The notes under the pieces were generated by a model. It was not told where the DNA came from. It worked only from the letters and a program-made list of their open reading frames with translations, and searched no databases. Positions 16,192-24,395 of a stretch of 64,000 nt of DNA are shown here, in pieces (position 1 is the stretch's first letter; the number at the start of each line of letters is the position of its first letter). Made by a program: the position numbers and the translations under genes. The stretch is from Mobiluncus sp034180645 (GTDB lineage Bacteria > Actinomycetota > Actinomycetes > Actinomycetales > Actinomycetaceae): contig NZ_JAXFNY010000002.1 of the NCBI RefSeq assembly GCF_034180645.1, forward strand, positions 1 through 64,000. Reading direction: 5' to 3'.

Positions 16192-17061
16192 TTAAAAAAC
16201 GATACAGTTGCTTTGTAAAAATTGATGCATAAAATTACTGTTTGCAATAAACGATGTGTTAACGCCATTAGAGCCATGACTATTGAGATATGCTGCTCCC
16301 GGATCGTACCAGAATCCTGAACTTCCATTATTGCGATAGCCGTAGCCTACTATCCAGTGACCACGAGGATTGTTCGTAGGCTGTGCGTGGTTGTTATAAG
16401 TTATGCCGCCTTTGAATTCTACGGTGTCGGCTGCGATAGGATGCTTATAGTGTCCAACCGTTGTTTGAAATGCAGTAGTTATCGAAATAGCGCTAGGACT
16501 ATTATGTTGCGAATAAAAGCTCTTTCCCAAAGCGAGATTTAATCCACTTACGAATTGCCCCCTGCTCCAGTCCGTCACTTGGTATTTATCGGTTTGCATA
16601 TAATCAGCCATGGTTCCAATCGAAATGGGTTTGCCCCATTGGCGTGCTATCATTGTTCCACTTGCGGGGCCGCAATATTTTCCATTTTGCCCCTGACTTA
16701 CATAAGGCGTATTTGATAGAGTCTCAGAATTAGGGAAATCAGGATTAGCTCTTAGAGGATGACTATGAAATACTAAGCTTTCTTTCAAGGCTTCCCGCTG
16801 AGCCTCTTCTAAGCTCATTGTCCCACCTGCTACTGCGAGATTTAACTTATTTAGGAATGAATGCGACTCCTGCTCTGTCATTACAGAATCCAGGCTGTAA
16901 TCCTCAGTTACAGGTAGTTGATCTATCATTCCAATACTTTGACTACTGTCATTAGTATTGATTTTATCTGAGTCATTGGTTGCACCTGAAGCTATACTCG
17001 TTCCTGTGCAAAGCAAGGCCATTAGAGTCAAAGTAGATATAGAAAAGATCATTGATTTCAT
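16192..17061 (-). CDS. Secreted C39-like (papain-fold) cysteine peptidase
   Basis: 289 residues. A signal peptide covers about residues 1-26 (hydrophobic core LTLMALLCTGTSIA). A linker and pro-region of about 90 residues follow, then a C39-like domain: catalytic Cys130 in GKYCGPASGTMIA, His235 in RGHWIVGYGY, and Asp253 in FWYDPGAAY. This is the Peptidase_C39_2 arrangement. The substrate is unknown. Relatives include bacteriocin-leader peptidases, but there is no ABC transporter domain here. The start has GAGGAGG four nt upstream and a clear promoter. It is the first gene of the island operon. Confidence 0.8.
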   Translation of the reverse strand: MKSMIFSISTLTLMALLCTGTSIASGATNDSDKINTNDSSQSIGMIDQLPVTEDYSLDSVMTEQESHSFLNKLNLAVAGGTMSLEEAQREALKESLVFHSHPLRANPDFPNSETLSNTPYVSQGQNGKYCGPASGTMIARQWGKPISIGTMADYMQTDKYQVTDWSRGQFVSGLNLALGKSFYSQHNSPSAISITTAFQTTVGHYKHPIAADTVEFKGGITYNNHAQPTNNPRGHWIVGYGYRNNGSSGFWYDPGAAYLNSHGSNGVNTSFIANSNFMHQFLQSNCIVF

Positions 17062-17090
17062 GATTCCTCCTCGATACTCATCGATGGTTC

Positions 17091-17119
17091 TTCATATCAC
17101 AGATTGGTCTCCTTGTCAA
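17091..17119 (-). promoter_or_regulatory. Sigma-A-type promoter of the island operon
   Basis: On the minus strand a perfect -35 TTGACA (17119-17114) is separated by 17 nt from a -10 TATGAA (17096-17091). The leader to the peptidase ATG is about 25 nt. The promoter is inside the island, so the element carries its own expression signal. Confidence 0.65.
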
Positions 17120-17152
17120 CCCTCGCCTCCTCAAAAAAATTCCCCGACTACT

Positions 17153-17255
17153 TGCTAGAGAGGTCGGGTAACCGGCCTTCCAGAGAAATGGCTACCGGCG
17201 CGCGGCGGTAACAAAGCGCGTTACAGAATCCGGCTTATGCCCGGCTTTTCCGCTC
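17153..17255 (+). repeat. Right copy of the 103-bp direct repeat (rnpB 3' fragment)
   Basis: 102 of 103 bases match 14723-14825. It starts at TGCTAGAGAGG and ends with the 3' strand of helix P1, but no 5' part of rnpB precedes it, so it cannot form RNase P RNA. It is the right border of the island; the sequence after 17255 is probably the original flank of rnpB. Confidence 0.9.
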
Positions 17256-17347
17256 AAATCAGCCGGTTCGCAACGCGGGGGGCACAAGCGGGGGCGGCAG
17301 CCTCGCCGGGCAATGGCAGTTTCGGGTTCGTCGGCTATGCCCAATGC

Positions 17348-17381
17348 AAAACGCTCCGGGATGCCGCAGCATCCCGGAGCG
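17348..17381 (-). terminator. Terminator of ppgK
   Basis: A perfect 13-bp stem (17352-17364 with 17369-17381, CGCTCCGGGATGC) with a 4-nt loop, followed on the minus strand by TTTT. It lies 19 nt beyond the ppgK stop. The rest of the gene-free stretch 17062-17400 holds the island promoter and the right repeat. Confidence 0.85.
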
Positions 17382-17400
17382 AAAAGGCAGTTAGTTCGGT

Positions 17401-18144
17401 TTACACCCCAGCCGCCAGCGCGGCAGCCCCCGCGATACCAGCTTGGTTACGCAGTTGAGCGGGGATAATCGGGGTTTTCAGGTCCAGCAGGGGCAGGAAC
17501 TTGTTGTGCTGGCGGGACACGCCGCCGCCAACCACGAACAAGTCCGGGCTGAACAGCATCTCGAGCTGAGAATAGTATTTTTGCAGACGTTTGGACCACT
17601 GCTTAAAGGACAGTTTCTTGGATGACTTCACCCCGGAGGAAGCGCGGCTCTCCGCGTCTTTACCATCAATCTCAATGTGTCCCAGCTCGCTGTTAGGAAC
17701 CAGAATCCCGTTATAAATGAGCGCGGTGCCAATTCCGGTACCCAGGGTGGTGACGATGACCAAGCCGGGCACATCGCGCGCCGCCCCGTAACGGACTTCT
17801 GCGTAACCTGCGGCATCAGCGTCATTCACACACTTGACCATGTGACCGGTGTGCTTGCGCAGCAGGACGCGGACGTCAATGCCAGCCCACCCCTGGTCGA
17901 GATTAGCGATAAACGGGACCAAATCATTCTTAACCGGAGCCGGAATCGTCAGGCCCAACGGCATGTCTTCGGGAACGTCCTTTTCCTCAATGATTTTACG
18001 GCACACTTCCGCCACGGCCTGGGGGGTCGAGTGTGCGGGAGTTTTAATTCTCAGACGATCGCCAATGAAATCGCCAGTTTCCAAGTCTACATAAGCGCCT
18101 TTAATACCGGAGCCGCCAACATCAATCCCGAATCCAGTTGCCAC
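17401..18144 (-). CDS. ppgK: Polyphosphate glucokinase
   Basis: 247 residues, ROK family. It phosphorylates glucose with polyphosphate or ATP (EC 2.7.1.63), a route typical of actinobacteria that lack or supplement a glucose phosphotransferase system. Motifs are the phosphate loop GIDVGGSGIKGAY near the N-terminus, VNDADAAGYAE, TLGTGIGTALIYNG and ELGHIEIDG. The Ser/Lys-rich segment with LSFKQWSKRLQKYY matches the region characteristic of the polyphosphate-using subgroup. The GTG start has GAAAGGG upstream. It is slightly shorter than usual members. It is the gene next to the island border. Confidence 0.92.
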   Translation of the reverse strand: MATGFGIDVGGSGIKGAYVDLETGDFIGDRLRIKTPAHSTPQAVAEVCRKIIEEKDVPEDMPLGLTIPAPVKNDLVPFIANLDQGWAGIDVRVLLRKHTGHMVKCVNDADAAGYAEVRYGAARDVPGLVIVTTLGTGIGTALIYNGILVPNSELGHIEIDGKDAESRASSGVKSSKKLSFKQWSKRLQKYYSQLEMLFSPDLFVVGGGVSRQHNKFLPLLDLKTPIIPAQLRNQAGIAGAAALAAGV

Positions 18145-18276
18145 AAAAGTCCCTTTCGCGTGGGGATGAACTTGGAAATTACTCTATGGCAAATCCCGTG
18201 ATTTCACCAAATTTCAGCCCCGTCCCAGTGAGACACCGACAACTGCCAATCAAGCCTGCCAACTAAAGAAAAACTA

Positions 18277-19197
18277 TCAATCCTGGTGGTTGCTGGGCCA
18301 GGTGAGAATCTCTCCGCCGTCCTCGCGCACCACGAGGGTGTGTTCGAACTGGGCGGTGCGTCCCCGGTCGCGGGTCACTACGGTCCAGCCGTCCCGCCAC
18401 TGTTCCCAAGCAATTGAGCCCATAGTCAGCATCGGTTCAATGGTGAAAACCATGCCCTCTTCCATAACCGTGTCATACCGGGGGGAATCGTAGTGCGGAA
18501 TAACCAGACCGCTGTGGAAAGCCTCGCCGACACCGTGACCCGTGAAATCCTGCACCACTCCGTATTCAAAACGGCTGGCATAGGACTCGATAATCCGCCC
18601 GATAACGTTGATGGAACGTCCCGGTTTGCAGACCTTAATGGCGCGCATCATGGCTTCTTTGGTGCAGTCAATGAGCTGCTGGGACTCGGGGTCAATCGTC
18701 CCGACCGGGAACATGGCACACGTATCGCCGTGAACCCCGTCCTTGTAAGCGGTGATGTCCAGGTTGATGATGTCGCCTTCCTCCAGTGGTCGGTCGTCCG
18801 GGATTCCGTGGCAGATGCATTCATTGACCGAGGTACAGATAGATTTACGAAATCCCATATAGCCCAAGCAAGACGGGTAGGCGCCGTGATCGCAAATAAA
18901 CTCGTGCGCCACGCGGTCCAAAGTATCGGTGGTCACGCCGGGAGCGATGTACTTGGCGGTTTCCACGATGGCATCGGCCGCGATACGTCCGGCTTGGCGG
19001 ATTTTTTCAATCGTTTCCTCGTTCTTAACATCGGAGGCCGTAACCCGTTCCGGGCCGTCATGGAACATGTATTCCGGGCGGTCAATGTGGGAGGGGACTG
19101 GCAAGGTGGCGGAAATGCGTCCCGGTTTCAGGTTTCCCAAGGGCGCGCGGCGGGCTAGTTCGTCAGTTCGAGTTTTCTTGTGTAACACGGTAGTCAT
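18277..19197 (-). CDS. map: Methionine aminopeptidase type I
   Basis: 306 residues. It removes the initiator methionine from nascent proteins (EC 3.4.11.18). The pita-bread domain starts near residue 60. Metal ligands are recognisable in NLDITAYKDGVHGDTCAMF, TGHGVGEAFHSG, FTIEPML and QFEHTLVV. The N-terminal extension of about 50 residues, with LGNLKPGRISATLPVPSHI, is typical of the actinobacterial MapB form, which contacts the ribosome through a proline-rich motif. It lies in a row with panB on the same strand. Confidence 0.93.
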   Translation of the reverse strand: MTTVLHKKTRTDELARRAPLGNLKPGRISATLPVPSHIDRPEYMFHDGPERVTASDVKNEETIEKIRQAGRIAADAIVETAKYIAPGVTTDTLDRVAHEFICDHGAYPSCLGYMGFRKSICTSVNECICHGIPDDRPLEEGDIINLDITAYKDGVHGDTCAMFPVGTIDPESQQLIDCTKEAMMRAIKVCKPGRSINVIGRIIESYASRFEYGVVQDFTGHGVGEAFHSGLVIPHYDSPRYDTVMEEGMVFTIEPMLTMGSIAWEQWRDGWTVVTRDRGRTAQFEHTLVVREDGGEILTWPSNHQD

Positions 19198-19239
19198 TCT
19201 TTCGATTCAAAAGTTCTCAGGTCGCCTCTCGGGGACGGC

Positions 19240-20070
19240 CTAGTTTTCATGGTAGTTTTCCGTGGCGGGGAAAGTCCGGTTCACCACGGCGTCACGGTAG
19301 CTTTGGGCAGCGTGCTTCAGTTCCGCCCCCACCTGACCGAACACCTGAGCAAATGAGGGCTTCCAGTCTTGCATTCCCGCCATGTCAGTCCACACCAGGA
19401 CCTGCCCGGCAGCGTCCGGGCCAGCGCCGATACCGATGATGGGAACATTGAGCTTGTCAATGGCGGCGCGAGTGGTCGCGGCGGGAACCATCTCAAAAAC
19501 AATCGAGAACACCCCTGCCTCTTGCAAGGCCAGCGCGTCCTCTATCAAGGCCGGAGCAGCATCGGCGCGCCCCTGCATACGTTTGCCGCCCAAGTGGTTT
19601 TCAGATTGTGGGGTGAAACCGAGATGTCCCATCACGTTGATACCCGCATCCACGATGGCTTTGACCTGGGGCAGGATGCGACGTCCCCCCTCCAGTTTCA
19701 CCGCGGCAGCCCCGGCGCGCACCAGCGCGACCGCAGTATCCACGGCTTGGGCGGGACTGGACTCGTAAGACCCAAAAGGCATATCTCCCACGATTAACGC
19801 TCGTGAAGCCCCCGCCGCGACCGCGGAGGTGGCGCGAACCATATCGTCTAAGGTCACCCCGACAGTGGAGGACATTCCCAACATAGTGGTTCCGTAAGAA
19901 TCGCCGACCAAAATCATGTCAATCCCGGCCGAATCAATAATCCGCGCGGTAATCGCATCGTAGGCGGTCAGCATCGTCAGCGGCCGCCCGGCGGCAAAGC
20001 ACTGCTGGACGTGCTGGACACGAAACTGCTTTCCGGGTTTGGGGCCAATCTCTGGATTGTCTTTGATCAT
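19240..20070 (-). CDS. panB: 3-methyl-2-oxobutanoate hydroxymethyltransferase
   Basis: 276 residues. It makes ketopantoate from 2-oxoisovalerate and methylene-tetrahydrofolate (EC 2.1.2.11), the first step to pantothenate and CoA. Motifs are LTAYDAITARIIDSAGIDMI, LVGDSYGTTMLG, VGDMPFGSYE, AAAVKLEGG and IGIGAGPDAAGQVLVW. The ATG at 20070 is preferred because AAGGAG is 7 nt upstream; a GTG two codons earlier abuts that site. No panC or panD is seen next to it. Confidence 0.93.
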   Translation of the reverse strand: MIKDNPEIGPKPGKQFRVQHVQQCFAAGRPLTMLTAYDAITARIIDSAGIDMILVGDSYGTTMLGMSSTVGVTLDDMVRATSAVAAGASRALIVGDMPFGSYESSPAQAVDTAVALVRAGAAAVKLEGGRRILPQVKAIVDAGINVMGHLGFTPQSENHLGGKRMQGRADAAPALIEDALALQEAGVFSIVFEMVPAATTRAAIDKLNVPIIGIGAGPDAAGQVLVWTDMAGMQDWKPSFAQVFGQVGAELKHAAQSYRDAVVNRTFPATENYHEN

Positions 20071-20224
20071 AGTCACTCCTTGAGTCTGTTCATATACATC
20101 CTATGACTTTGCCGGGAACAATAGTTCCTCAGGTAGGATTTCCCTCAGCATCAGATGCCTAACCGTTTTAGGATATTGACAGACTGGGTACAGTCGCCAG
20201 CAAATATGAGAAAGGCGAAAACAC

Positions 20225-21778
20225 ATGGGTTGCACGACGATTTTGGTTGGGAAAAAGGCTTCGGCGGACGGGTCGACGATTATGGCTCGGACCGACGACT
20301 CGGGACACGGGTCTTTTGAAGCGAAACGATTTGAGGTCATCGCGCCCGAGGATTTGCCAAAAACCTACCGTTCGGTCCTGTCCCATGTTGAAATCCCCCT
20401 GCCGGAAACCGGTTTGCGCTACACCCGTTTCCCCGATGCTGACACCCACAAAGGCCTGTGGGCAGGCGCGGGAATCAACTCGGCTCGCGTCTCGATGACC
20501 GCCACCGAGACGCTGACCTCGAACGAGCGCGTGCTGGGCGCCGACCCGCTGGTTGAACTGCGCGAAGCCCAAGGTGAGGAGGGTCAGGACGGTTTTGTGC
20601 CGGAACAGCCCGGCGGTATCGGTGAAGAAGACATGGTGGTGTTGGTGCTGCCCTACATTAAGACGGCTCGTGAAGGCGTGCTACGTTTGGGGGAGTTGCT
20701 GCAGCAGTACGGCACTTACGAGATGAACGGCATTGGTTTCGCCGATAACGACGACGTCTGGTGGCTCGAGACAGTAGGGGGGCATCACTGGCTGGCACGG
20801 CGCCTTCCGGAGGAATGCTATGCCGTCATCGCTAACCAGTTCAGTTTGGACGACTTTGATTTTGACGATGCCCTGGGGGAGGGGCGCGATTATCTGTGCT
20901 CGCCGGATTTGCGGGAATTCGTGGCTGACAACCACCTGGATACCGCGCAAACTGACGGCCAGCCGGCTCAGCGTTTCAATCCTCGCCTGGCTTTCGGGTC
21001 GCGAACGGATTCGGATCACACCTACAACACGCCACGAGTGTGGGCGTTGCAGCGGTTCCTCAACCCCACGGACGTGTCTCGGTTTGGTTTCCACGGGGAT
21101 TCCCGCCCGGATTCAGACGACTTGGATTGGTGCCTGATTCCAGAACGGCTCATCACTATGGAGGACGTGAAATACACCCAGTCTTACCACTATCAAGGCA
21201 CCCCGTTTAACCCCTACGCGAGGGCGGAACAAGCTTTGATAGGCGGCGCTGACCAGCGCGGTATGTATCGCCCGATTGGCATCAACCGTACCAATTTCGT
21301 GGCTGCCCTCCAGATTCGCCCGGAAAAACCCGCCACCACCACCGGACTGAACTGGATAGCCTACGGGGCCATGCCGTTCAACGCCCTGGTACCATTCTAT
21401 GCCAACGTGCGGCACACCCCGGAGTACCTGGAAGCGACGACCCAGCGGGTCACCACCGAACATCACTATTGGGCCAATCGGATTATTGCCGCCCTGGTGG
21501 ACGCCCACTATCATCAGACGATTCCGCACGTGGAGCGTTATCAGCAAAAGGTCGTGGCGGAGGCTTTGCAGATTGTGGCGCGTACTGACCGGGCGGTGGT
21601 TGAGCTGGGTGAGGACGCGGCAAATAACATGGAAGATTCCCGCGTTTACGAACTGCTGGAGGCCGCTAATGCCGAGATTGCTGACCTGTTGAAGCGGGAA
21701 ACGGACGACCTGCTGGATAAGGTCCTGTTTGACGCCAGCCTCAATATGCACAATTCGTTCTCGCGTGATGATGCCTGA
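20225..21778 (+). CDS. C69-family dipeptidase (PepD-like)
   Basis: 517 residues. It should cleave dipeptides in the cytoplasm. The N-terminus MGCTTILVGKKASADGS presents Cys3 as the N-terminal nucleophile after removal of Met-Gly, with the family's DGSTIMARTDD segment just behind. Further matches are GLWAGAGINSARVSMTATET and the active-site neighbourhood DDVWWLETVGGHHWLARRLP. The length is normal for the family. There is no signal peptide. The ribosome site is GAAAGG, about 10 nt before the ATG. The end overlaps or abuts the lipid kinase gene, so they are probably cotranscribed. Confidence 0.88.
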   Translation: MGCTTILVGKKASADGSTIMARTDDSGHGSFEAKRFEVIAPEDLPKTYRSVLSHVEIPLPETGLRYTRFPDADTHKGLWAGAGINSARVSMTATETLTSNERVLGADPLVELREAQGEEGQDGFVPEQPGGIGEEDMVVLVLPYIKTAREGVLRLGELLQQYGTYEMNGIGFADNDDVWWLETVGGHHWLARRLPEECYAVIANQFSLDDFDFDDALGEGRDYLCSPDLREFVADNHLDTAQTDGQPAQRFNPRLAFGSRTDSDHTYNTPRVWALQRFLNPTDVSRFGFHGDSRPDSDDLDWCLIPERLITMEDVKYTQSYHYQGTPFNPYARAEQALIGGADQRGMYRPIGINRTNFVAALQIRPEKPATTTGLNWIAYGAMPFNALVPFYANVRHTPEYLEATTQRVTTEHHYWANRIIAALVDAHYHQTIPHVERYQQKVVAEALQIVARTDRAVVELGEDAANNMEDSRVYELLEAANAEIADLLKRETDDLLDKVLFDASLNMHNSFSRDDA

Positions 21779-21815
21779 ACTGGCGAGAAGTTCCAGACCA
21801 GATGAGGAGCCGAAG

Positions 21816-22745
21816 TTGCATCGGGCGATAGTCATTTATAACCCCGCGAAAGTCGGGGACGAGGACGAGTTTACAGCCGGTTTGAATGCGGCGGCTCAAA
21901 AGCACGATTTCGCTGTGGAATACCTCACTACCAGCGTTGATGACCCCGGTTTCGCGATGGCTGCGCAGGCTCGAGAGATGCAACCCGACCTGGTCATTGC
22001 CGCGGGTGGGGACGGCACCGTGCGTGTGGTCAGCACCGAGATGCGTCACAGCGAGATTCCGGTGGCGGTATTGCCGGCGGGGACCACGAATCTGTTGGCG
22101 CGAAACCTCAACGTGCCTTTGGATATGAAAGCCGCCATGGAACTGGCGTTCACGGGGCAAAAAGTCTCGATGGACATCGTGAAGGTGCATAACGAGACTT
22201 CCCGCAAACCTTGGTATTTCACGGGTATGGCAGGGATTGGGATAGATGCCGAAGTCATGCATCACGTGGATGAGGGGCTGAAAAAGGTGGTCGGTCCCGT
22301 GGCATACGTCATGTCCTTTTTCAAGCAGGTCAACAACTCGGTGTATCGGTGTCGGTTCCGCATTGACGGCAAGCAGGTTCTGAAGCGCAACGTGATTATT
22401 TTCATGGTCGGCAACACCTCTGAGCTGACCGGTGGAATCCAGCTGTTTCCCGACGCCACTCCCTTTGACGGTTCCCTAGATTTGCTGATTGGGGCTCCGC
22501 AGGGGGTCGGCGGCTGGTGGCGCGTGGTTAAGAACGTAGTTTTGAGGCTGGGGCGGCGCAGCACGCTGGAATATTTCAGCGGCAAGCGCTTTGAAGTCTT
22601 GCTGCACAAGCCGGCGGTGTGGGAGATGGACGGCGACCCCGAAGCGGCGGCGCGGCACTGGGTTTTCCAAGTCGTTCCGCAAGCCATCACGGTTGTCGCC
22701 GGGGAGCCTGGTTTTCGAGAGCTGATACGGTCGAGAATCAGGTAA
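21816..22745 (+). CDS. Diacylglycerol/lipid kinase (DagK family)
   Basis: 309 residues from the TTG at 21816, which has GAGGAG at good distance and gives the family's typical start MHRAIVIYNPAKVG. Earlier in-frame ATGs at 21768 and 21771, overlapping the dipeptidase gene, lack a ribosome site. The ATP-binding AAGGDGTVRVV and AVLPAGTTNLLARNL motifs are the hallmark of the catalytic domain. A C-terminal beta domain contains FPDATPFDGSLDLLIGAP. It phosphorylates diacylglycerol or a related lipid at the membrane. Which lipid cannot be told. Confidence 0.88.
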   Translation: MHRAIVIYNPAKVGDEDEFTAGLNAAAQKHDFAVEYLTTSVDDPGFAMAAQAREMQPDLVIAAGGDGTVRVVSTEMRHSEIPVAVLPAGTTNLLARNLNVPLDMKAAMELAFTGQKVSMDIVKVHNETSRKPWYFTGMAGIGIDAEVMHHVDEGLKKVVGPVAYVMSFFKQVNNSVYRCRFRIDGKQVLKRNVIIFMVGNTSELTGGIQLFPDATPFDGSLDLLIGAPQGVGGWWRVVKNVVLRLGRRSTLEYFSGKRFEVLLHKPAVWEMDGDPEAAARHWVFQVVPQAITVVAGEPGFRELIRSRIR

Positions 22746-22766
22746 TTTTGCTGGTGTGAGGCCGTG

Positions 22767-24107
22767 TTAGATAGATTTTCGAGCCGGAGCTGATAACTTA
22801 GCGTGGCGCCAAAGTGTTGGGATTGGCGTAATCACTATCCGCCCGGCGGCGAGATTCATGGATAGGTGTTCCTTTCCCAAGTACAGTACAGTTCCTGCCA
22901 CGGCACGTGTCCCCAGCCGTCCCATCAGGGTTTCAAGGTGTCTCGTGGCTCGATCGTCTACGTTAACAGCGCTCTTTACCTCGACTAATATGACTCTGCC
23001 GTCTGCCAGTTCGATAACTATATTCACTTCGGTGTTCCGCTCCCGCAGATGGAACAGACGATAGGGCTCCTCTCGCCAGGTGTTCTGTTTTTGTAGTTCC
23101 GCCAGTACAAAAGCCTCCAAGGTGCTGCCGAAGAGTTCGAATCCTCCACTCTGTCGCGCCTTTTGCGGTGTCAGACCGGAGAAGAAACTCGCCATGCCGC
23201 AATCTGCCACTGAAATCTTGGGCCGACGCACCGCCCGACCCGAAAATCCCATACCCCATGACGGCAGGATATTTATCAGATACATGCTTTCAGCCAGTTG
23301 CAGATAATCACCGAGAGCTGTCTCAGAAATCCCCAAAGACCTGGCAATTTTGGCCTTAACCAGTTCGGAAGCGCCGCGAGATGCCAAAACCCGCAACAGG
23401 TTTTCCAAATGCAGGGGATAGGTGCTGGCACCGGCAAGTTCTTTGGCATCATGAGTGGCGAGTCGTTCAATATAACTGCGAAACCAGCGATTCGCTTGCG
23501 GATCAGGCCGTTTCAATGGTTCGGGATAACCGCCAGCCAGCACAATCTGACGTATTTCTTCAGCTGTCTGCGGGGTGGTTATTGTCTCTGAGTTGTCCCG
23601 TGTCTCGGCCGCTGGGGTGAATCCTCCCGCACAATCGCGGATAATCCATTCCACCCAATCCTCGGGTTCAAGGCGTTTTTCGATTTCACCCTGGCTAAGA
23701 GGGTAAACGGTTAGCGACTCAGCTCGACCGGCTAAAGAATCTGAAATCTCTGGAGTCTTTAACAAATCTGTCGAGCCGGTGATAGCAAAGCGCCCTGGGC
23801 GCCGGTCCTCATCAATGGAGGCCTTAAGGGCAAGTGCCAGTTCCGGGGCGCGCTGTGCCTCATCTATAGCCAGAATTTTTTGTGGAGCCTGTTCCACGAA
23901 ACCACGCGGGTCGTTTTTAGCAAACAGCAGAGTTTCTGGGTTATCCAGAGTTACAAATACGGTGTCATCAGGAGGCAAGGCTTGGCGCATCAAGGTGGAT
24001 TTACCAACTTGACGAGCTCCCTGCACGACTAGAAGCGGAGCATATTTCAGAATGTCTCTGGCAACCGAACCCCCGTGTCGAGGCAGTTCCTCTGTAACGC
24101 GCAACAT
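22767..24107 (-). CDS. ATPase with DUF4143 domain
   Basis: 446 residues. The N-terminal AAA_14 domain has Walker A GARQVGKST (30-38), Walker B KILAIDEAQ and an ITGSTDLL sensor-like motif. The C-terminal DUF4143 domain has LRVLASRGASELVKAKIARS, a helix-turn-helix-like part, then FHLRERNTEVNIVIELADGR, a nuclease-like fold motif of the E-x-D/E-x-K kind. Such proteins are widespread and often accessory; their function is unknown. The ATG at 24107 has a perfect -10 TATAAT (24120-24115) 7 nt upstream, within a palindrome, and no ribosome site, so it is probably leaderless. Confidence 0.85.
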   Translation of the reverse strand: MLRVTEELPRHGGSVARDILKYAPLLVVQGARQVGKSTLMRQALPPDDTVFVTLDNPETLLFAKNDPRGFVEQAPQKILAIDEAQRAPELALALKASIDEDRRPGRFAITGSTDLLKTPEISDSLAGRAESLTVYPLSQGEIEKRLEPEDWVEWIIRDCAGGFTPAAETRDNSETITTPQTAEEIRQIVLAGGYPEPLKRPDPQANRWFRSYIERLATHDAKELAGASTYPLHLENLLRVLASRGASELVKAKIARSLGISETALGDYLQLAESMYLINILPSWGMGFSGRAVRRPKISVADCGMASFFSGLTPQKARQSGGFELFGSTLEAFVLAELQKQNTWREEPYRLFHLRERNTEVNIVIELADGRVILVEVKSAVNVDDRATRHLETLMGRLGTRAVAGTVLYLGKEHLSMNLAAGRIVITPIPTLWRHAKLSAPARKSI

Positions 24108-24108
24108 G

Positions 24109-24123
24109 CCTTATATTATAAGG
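24109..24123. promoter_or_regulatory. Palindrome over the -10 box of the DUF4143 ATPase gene
   Basis: CCTTATA and TATAAGG form a perfect 7-bp inverted repeat around one base. The minus-strand TATAAT lies inside it. It could be the site of a repressor. Confidence 0.45.
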
Positions 24124-24138
24124 GAAAAATCGGTGTTG

Positions 24139-24176
24139 CGCGAGGATTTGCCACCCGAAACGCGAGGATTTGCCAC
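24139..24176 (+). repeat. Two direct copies of a 16-bp unit
   Basis: CGCGAGGATTTGCCAC occurs at 24139-24154 and 24161-24176, a 22-bp period. It lies between the divergent ATPase gene and pheS. The purpose is unknown; two helical turns would put both copies on the same face of the DNA. Confidence 0.5.
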
Positions 24177-24395
24177 AATATATGGGTATCAACAGCAACT
24201 CATTTGTTGCATCAGGTCGCCTTTTGGTGTGCTTGGAGCTTGTTTTCCTCTCCAGCAGAGTTCATTTTGGCGGCTCCGAAGATTGCTGAGTAACAAGCGG
24301 CGGTATTGAAGAGCCTTGATTACCGGGAGGGCTGGCATTTCGACTAAAGTTGAAAAGGTTTTGAGTTGGCTCGGAGTCAAGGAAATCGAGGAAAA

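Larger units (their letters stand above)
14826..17152. mobile_element. AT-rich island inserted at the 3' end of rnpB
   Basis: The segment of about 2.3 kb is enclosed by two copies of the rnpB 3' end in direct orientation, the structure left when an element integrates in an RNA gene and restores it. Base composition changes sharply: a hand count of 15001-15060 gives 23 G+C in 60, against well over half in the flanking genes. It holds two genes on the minus strand, both for exported proteins, and no integrase, transposase or phage gene. It may be a remnant, or a passive element moved by an integrase encoded elsewhere. Confidence 0.75.

Noticed and set aside
17153..17255. Second RNase P RNA gene
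   Set aside because: Only the 3' 103 nt are present; the 5' strand of P1, P4 and the specificity domain are missing.
24182..24289. 36-codon ORF upstream of pheS as a phenylalanine attenuator leader
   Set aside because: It has only three scattered Phe codons, no Phe run, and no terminator/antiterminator pair before pheS. No T-box sequence is present either.
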